Positions 58,682-64,000 of a stretch of 64,000 nucleotides of DNA are shown here, piece by piece; positions within the stretch are counted from its first letter, which is position 1, and each line of letters begins with the position of its first letter. Origin of the DNA: Sclerodactyla briareus (lineage: Eukaryota > Echinodermata > Holothuroidea > Dendrochirotida > Sclerodactylidae); the NCBI GenBank assembly GCA_026419785.1, contig JAODTK010000987.1:116001-180000 (forward strand), read 5' to 3'. Position numbers and translations under genes: made by a program. The notes beneath the pieces were generated by a model. That model did not search any database. It was given only the letters and a program-made list of their open reading frames with translations, and was not told the origin of the DNA.

Positions 58682-59403
58682 GTAAGTCTCGCAAGACTAT
58701 TAGGATTTGATTCTTGTTGCAGCTAAGGAAGGAATAGCTCTGCTAGGGTACATATTGGATCTATGGTTGCTGAGTGAGTATCTATGCAGAGGCAGCAGTA
58801 TCATTCAATGAAACCATATTAGGCTACATCTGGAGAATTGATTACAATCCCACAGTGTATGTTTATGTGAAGGGCTACACCCTTGATGAAAGCTCATCAA
58901 TATTGGAGATGCGGATGAATCGTCCTGTCATTTGATTCACTTCGCCTTGTGAACTTGATTAATAGGAGATGCAAAGGTGATTGCTCGTGGGGCCCGCATG
59001 CGTCTCCAATAATATAATGAATGGGTCTGATGTGAAGAAATTTGAAATGGCAAATTCTTGAAAACTGTTGTGAACAATTTCGTTCAAACTGGCCTCAGAG
59101 AGTCACAATGTCATTTGCTTGGGCCATCATTGCTGGGTGTTTTTGTGATAAACCAATTATCCATTTTCCCAACCCTTCCCATCCCATTGCCATACATCTT
59201 TGCTCAAAGTAATTCTCCCATTTGCAGTTGTTTGTGAGGTATGTGACATTGGCTTTTAATTTGCTAGATATATTGGAAACATCATGCAAAATTGTTACAT
59301 TTTTCCTCCCCCAAAATTTGGAATTCGCCCCTCAGGAGAAATTTCCCTGGTGGGAACACTGTAAGTATGCAATGCAAATAAATTGTTGTATATTTATTGG
59401 CAG
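58682..59403. other. Intron-like; possible further exon ending at 59360
   Basis: A GTAAGTATG donor at 59361 ends an open stretch (LEFAPQEKFPWWEHC in the frame starting near 59222), preceded by a possible acceptor TTTGCTAG near 59260. Too weak to call separately. Confidence 0.25.
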
Positions 59404-59589
59404 ATATGCTGGAGGCAACCATACCAGCTTAGTTTGGAACCGGAGGCGGAAGATGCGGAACATCATGATCAGCAGATCCTCCTCAGGGGGGTGTCAAAGT
59501 GGGGGGATCTCCCAGCTAACCTGGGGGAAGAATTCTCCCAGGCAGAGGAGGTGCTGGCAGGCTCCTGGGATTCTTATTGGATCATTAAG
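59404..59589 (+). CDS. Candidate 186-nt coding exon, acidic
   Basis: Acceptor TATTTATTGGCAG ends at 59403; donor AAG|GTATAG begins at 59590. The enclosed 186 nt is open over 62 codons: ICWRQPYQLSLEPEAEDAEH, then QQILLRGVSKWGDLPANLGE and EVLAGSWDSYWIIK. It is more GC-rich and more acidic than the flanks and looks like real protein, but I recognise no domain. It may belong with the 58611-58681 exon. Confidence 0.45.
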
Positions 59590-59639
59590 GTATAGCAATA
59601 AGAGAGCTTTTTTTCTTTTAACTGCTCCATACCATTACT

Positions 59640-59790
59640 CGATCCATCCTGTCCATATATCTCCCATCCATCCAATCCGCCATTTACTACTAATCCAAAA
59701 CCAATCCATCCGTTTACCTCAATCCATCCCTAGATATCTCTCCATCCTCGTCCACCATCCGCTTACTCAATCCATCCAATCCATCGAAAG
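59640..59790. repeat. Degenerate (ATCC)n microsatellite
   Basis: Repeated CCATCC, AATCCATCC and CCAATCCATC words over about 150 bp, best at 59645-59680 and 59700-59785. Confidence 0.75.
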
Positions 59791-60104
59791 AAAGAAAACA
59801 AATTGGAAAATGGGGGTAAAAAAAAGATGAGGCTACCTCAATCCTTGTCCAGAGAAACTTCTTGTGATGGTTCTGCTTGACTTTTTCTGGGTAAAAAGGG
59901 AATGGCATGACGCTGATAGTGCCACGATGCCAGAATGCCACAATGGGACTAAATAGAGAGGGTGTTGTGTAAGTATTAGAGGATGAGGAAGGAAGGACAA
60001 CGGGGGTTCACAGTGTGATGTCCCCTAAGCTATGAATTCTACTTCCGCTGCATATTCGAAAATTCGGTGACCCGATCGCGCTGCTTCAAGCGTAGAAGGA
60101 GACC

Positions 60105-63100
60105 GCATCTTTTCATGCCACTGATTCCTAGGTCTTTCTCTTTCTCTTTCTCCCGAAGTCCTTCTGTTTGTAGTTGTTTTACAAACCGTCCTGTGAAGAG
60201 GCGCCCCGATAGTATTACCCAGAACCCATGGAGCGTAAAGTTTGGCCGAGACCCTCGCAATATTTGGAGGAACTAGTGCTCGACCTCCCAGTCCGGGTAG
60301 GGCCATGAGGGTCGAAAAACAATGCACTAAACATTCTTTCTGCCAATAATGGAAGTTGTGAACAAGTTAATAAAAACAACGATTCCCAACTGCAAAGTTA
60401 ACCGTGGTCCGTTATACCTGTATGCGCTTATACTCGAGGGCGCAACGACTGGGTTTGGGAATGGGGCCTAGGGAACCGTACCTCACTCTAATGATGGTCT
60501 TATACATAATGTGTTTTTGCCCTGCACAAAACATTGTCTTGCTTTGTATCCCTCCCCCCCCCCCTCCTTCCTCCAACTTGCTTTGGGCCTCACTTTCAAC
60601 AGGTGGTTGCTCAAGGAATGGTGTTATAATTGCTCGTTGTTGCTCCATGTAATGGTGTTTTAGCCGATAAAGAATTTGATTGTGGCCATATCGTTGAAAC
60701 AAGTGAGCGGACAATGTAGATAAGTTGCAAGTTTGTCATCGGATGATTAGTTTCCAATATTACTACTTGTTATGTATATAATTGACAGGGTAATAATGCG
60801 TTTTAATGTAACCAACTAAGTGGACGTTGATCTTTTTTGAGATGAAAGCATTGTTTCATCAATGGGTCGCGAAACTTTTTTTTTTTATCGGGTTTTTGGC
60901 AATTAGTAATGCACAAATGAATGGTTATACTATGTTTTACCTTAATCTGTTAATTTTATGCCAGCGAAACACTATCTGGAATTTGAAACACCACTTAAGA
61001 GTTGTCACCAACCAAAAAAATTATGATATTATAAAAATATAGCCATGATTGACAAGGTTAATTGCCATAAACCATGAATAATGATTTGTTATCTGCAGGT
61101 CGCTTTCATGTGTTTCAAAACACATAAAGCATGCCCTTGTAAAGAGTGAAATTATAGCCAAAAAAAAACGTAGAGAAACTGATAGTGCAGTTTCAATGGG
61201 TTCACCTATCAATGTCTAATTATACGGTACTAGATGTACCACAAACTTTAATCACTTCTCCTGTGGTTAGAAATCGATTTGCTTCTCCTCCAAAGCCGTA
61301 CATTTTAATAGAGTCATACAAATTAGAGACTAAAATGTGTCATTTTCCCCATTTCCTTCCCCCCGTCGGTTGTTGATGCTTGCTCTCCTCTGCGGCTCTT
61401 CAATATTCGCTGCACAGATAACCAGCAACACTCTGCCTTCACCATTCGCAGCGCCAGTCCGGTGTTCGTGTTTCAGGAAGACGAAGATCACGGATCAATC
61501 ACGTGGTTAGAAATCAGGAAATGTGGGACAAAGGCAAGAAGGTGCCATTCGGATTATAACCGCGAAAGGAGAAGATAGTTGACCTTCGAAAAATAAAAAA
61601 GAACCAGTAATCATTGTGTGCACTTCCTTTTAGGAATCTATTTATTCATATTTGAAGACACGGAACCAAGAGTAGAAGTTGTACCGAGAGTCGAATTAGT
61701 AGTTCTCACCTGGGGATGTCATTAGTCTTATCTATCTTGTTCTTGATGGCTGGTCCACATGATGATTTTAGTTCCAGCCTGACAAGAAAGAAGGGGGATC
61801 ACGTGTTAATAAATGTCATACCACTCCCTCAAATCAAAGTATTTTCAACATGTCACTTCCTGATCACGAAATTGGAAAACGATTCAGGAAATCGCACGTA
61901 ATCCCTCTATCAATGTGACAAGGTGTTCCGACCTCAGGAAAAGAGCCTGGAATTTCTCGGCACAGACCGAGCAACCAGAACGTCGCGCGACACAATATCA
62001 TTGAAGTTGACTGGCCTTTTTAGTGATCGTGCAATATTGTAATATTGGCACCACCACAACACTTCTTGGACATGTCCCAGGAAGTTCCGATGGCAACGGA
62101 GACTATTATTTATCTATTACTCTTTTTTGTTTTAGTTTTAATCTCAACTGATAAACAACCTGGGAGAGAAACGGTCTCCGATCCAAGATTGAGGAAGAAT
62201 CAATTATTTATCCTGTTAAACGTAGAACACATGTTATGAGTGATAACTTATTTGAAGGCAATATGTAGTGAGACATTGTCTGATCGTCAATATTTCAGAT
62301 TGTTGTTCATGACCTGCATCGGTTTTTTTCTTCTGTTTGTTGATTGAGTAAATTCATCAGACCAGCTATGTACGTGTAACCAACGCTCAACTATGCACCC
62401 AGCCACCCACAGCAACCCACCTGGAAAACAAGAATTACCCTGCTGGTATTCTTGCTCAATATACATTTCGGTTGCCTTTTGGTGGATCTTCAAATTTCGC
62501 CTCCGTGGCGCCGCGGGATCTTCTAATCTCCAGAATACATCCCCATTTCCATTCTGCAATACTTGCCTTCCCTCCTGTTCATGATTCCCTAAATGACTTG
62601 CTCAGACTCTCTACGAAAAATCTTGTGCAGGTTTTTACTTGACCCACATTAATCAGCTGGGCAATGTGTCTTATCCTAAATACCTGGTGCGCTATGCTTC
62701 ACTCGTACTTTAGCTGTGTTTTGGTAGGGCGAATAGTTCCTCTCTCATGTTCCATGACTTATCTGGAAATGTCTCAAAACTTGCTCTAACAGCATTTGTA
62801 GAGGTTATTGTAACTGTTTCAGTCCCTTAATAAACTAATCCCTTGCCCTTTGGGAGAAAATAACCTTTCAACAATTTTCGCAATGGTGCAAGGCCATATT
62901 AATATGGGCACAAGCTACATTATACTCATCTCACTCTAAATAATTTTTGCATGTCTTCTAGGGTGATATTTTCCTAAAATGTCCATTTCCTTGTCGGAGG
63001 ACTATTATAATCGGTATTCACTTCGCTCCATCAGCACTGACCCTCGTCGTCCTAACATCACAGCAGTTTACGCTGGCCGAGGTGTCATCAGCCCCCGCAG

Positions 63101-63960
63101 CTTGGCGCTGTTCAAAGCGATCTCCTACTGTCCCTTTTTTCACCATAAAACACCCAAAAAACACGGCGGGGTCCAATTAGTCAACATAAATCGACGCATG
63201 CATTTCACACAGAAGGGCCAAACTCTTTGGCAGTCTTCTCGCCAAAATGTCCATAGTCAAATACTAATGATATATACTATAATGATACATGGTTGGGCAC
63301 CGTTGGAAGGCGCCCCGGCCTTCCATCCGGTGATCGGAGTTCGATCCCGTTCGGTCACATTTAAACCTTTAAATGGTACTTGTTGTTTCTCACACACCGA
63401 GAGACGGGGGCAGGGAATGAACTGATCTTCATATGCAGCACTGGCCCCTCTTCTGCCCATTCACACGCGATAGGGCTCGGGCCCGAGTGTCGGATCATGA
63501 CCCATCCCCCCCCCCCCCCCTCCGCTAAAGTGGCTCCTAACTTTCAGTGATTGAACCTAAATAGCCCAAGGGCAATTTTTGGGTCCTTAACTGTTTCTTT
63601 CTTGATGATGCCCTGTGTCCCTAAATATCGCCCATATTGTCTGAGTTTCTCGGAGAATACCACACTAGTTTGGGTTTGAACCTTATAAAACGCGGGATAC
63701 AATGCATGACAGCTTTTCATTTCGAAATGTTCTCCTCCTTGATGTGCACTGTTATACAATTCCGACCATATCGGCCCAGTGCTAAAGTTGTTTGATAAAT
63801 CAGCTTCAGTTTGTTTTAGTTTTGTTTTTTTTATTTGGAAGAAAAAACACTGTGTACTAGATCATTCAATGTGCAGAAATTACGTAAAATTGAAAGTTGT
63901 GTGTGAAACACAAAACTACACAACCTGGAATAGGTGTACTAGTTACACAGTGCTGTAAAT
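60105..63960 (+). repeat. Segmental duplication, copy B
   Basis: Collinear with copy A (41384-47110) through more than a dozen anchors listed there, in the same order and orientation, about 18.7 kb away. Copy B lacks the 2.8 kb insertion. Instead it carries DNA at about 62380-63630, including a SINE, that copy A lacks. It continues to, and probably beyond, the right edge of the window. Many indels and substitutions indicate an old event. Confidence 0.85.
63280..63560 (+). mobile_element. tRNA-derived SINE, copy 3
   Basis: GGTTGGGCACC (A-box part), GGCCTTCCATCCGGTGATCG, and the B box GAGTTCGATCCCG (63337-63349) followed by TTCGGTCACA match the head of the SINE at 30.0 kb. The body shares an AAATGGTACTTGTTGTTTCTC-like block and a C-run. 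It lies in the part of copy B absent from copy A. Confidence 0.75.
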
Positions 63961-64000
63961 TTACAGAAACATTCTTTAGTTGTTGAGAAGACCGGAGTTT

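Noticed and set aside
59222-59830. The longest open frame in the window (202 codons, plus strand)
   Set aside because: Its translation runs through likely introns and a (ATCC)n microsatellite, ending in low-complexity Ile/His/Pro-rich sequence. A different frame across 59404-59589 is more protein-like and has splice borders.
60025-60327. 100-codon minus frame at the left edge of duplicate copy B
   Set aside because: It contains an RERERPR low-complexity part derived from a TCTTTC tract, and the equivalent frame is not kept in copy A.
1-64000. LTR retrotransposon, retrovirus or Polinton remnant
   Set aside because: No paired long direct terminal repeats, and no gag, protease, integrase, capsid or envelope-like block was recognised. 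The long direct repeats at 41-47 kb and 60-64 kb do not frame such domains.

Overview
This window is gene-poor, repeat-rich animal genomic DNA. It has spliced exons with GT/AG borders, long AT-rich introns, microsatellites, tRNA-derived SINEs, several LINE families and DNA transposons. No reading frame exceeds about 200 codons. An Ig-like/NACHT/LRR innate-receptor region together with repeats built on 'GACCTTGAATGACCTT'-type motifs suggests a marine invertebrate deuterostome, probably an echinoderm and perhaps a sea cucumber. That placement is inference, not proof.

Region by region. (1) 0-18 kb, plus strand: three Ig-like exons (120-445, 1422-2109, about 3218-3549), then a large NACHT exon (14365 to about 16040) and an LRR-like exon (from 17120). 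They could belong to one Ig-NACHT-LRR receptor or to adjacent family members. A minus-strand Ig-like exon and a terminal exon with a membrane anchor lie at 17.45-17.99 kb. The introns hold two LINE remnants (4.57-5.4 kb and 9.63-10.62 kb) and several 250-480 bp tandem duplications. (2) 18-34 kb: an L1/Tx1-like LINE fragment, a roughly 160 bp satellite-like array (22.9-24.0 kb), a 1.5 kb inverted-repeat element containing a nested hAT-like MITE (24.3-25.8 kb), a 2.8 kb Jockey-like LINE with a poly(A) tail (26.8-29.6 kb), a tRNA-derived SINE, and a 480 bp duplication in which one copy has grown a long (AT)n tract. (3) 34-41 kb: an L2/CR1-like LINE on the minus strand abuts the C-terminal tail of a different non-LTR element on the plus strand; degenerate short tandem arrays follow. 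(4) 41.4-47.1 kb and 60.1-64 kb form an old direct segmental duplication. The first copy carries an extra 2.8 kb that contains a roughly 600 bp tandem repeat. (5) 47.9-48.9 kb, minus strand: a prostanoid-receptor-like class A GPCR exon covering TM1 to TM5 and the third intracellular loop. (6) 50.9-56.5 kb: the 3' end of a Penelope-like element, a pogo/Tigger/Jerky-type DDE transposase split by a 1.45 kb insertion with a 6 bp target-site duplication and followed by a PHD-like C terminus, and an L2-like LINE C terminus. (7) 58.6-59.6 kb: two short unrecognised exon candidates with good splice sites.

Nearly every recognisable coding segment, host or transposon, changes frame about every 100-300 bp while keeping conserved residues and often intact splice sites. 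This could be genuine decay, but an uncorrected long-read assembly with homopolymer indels is an equally good explanation, so I avoid calling host genes dead. I found no supportable LTR retrotransposon, retrovirus, Polinton, CRISPR array or canonical tRNA/rRNA gene.
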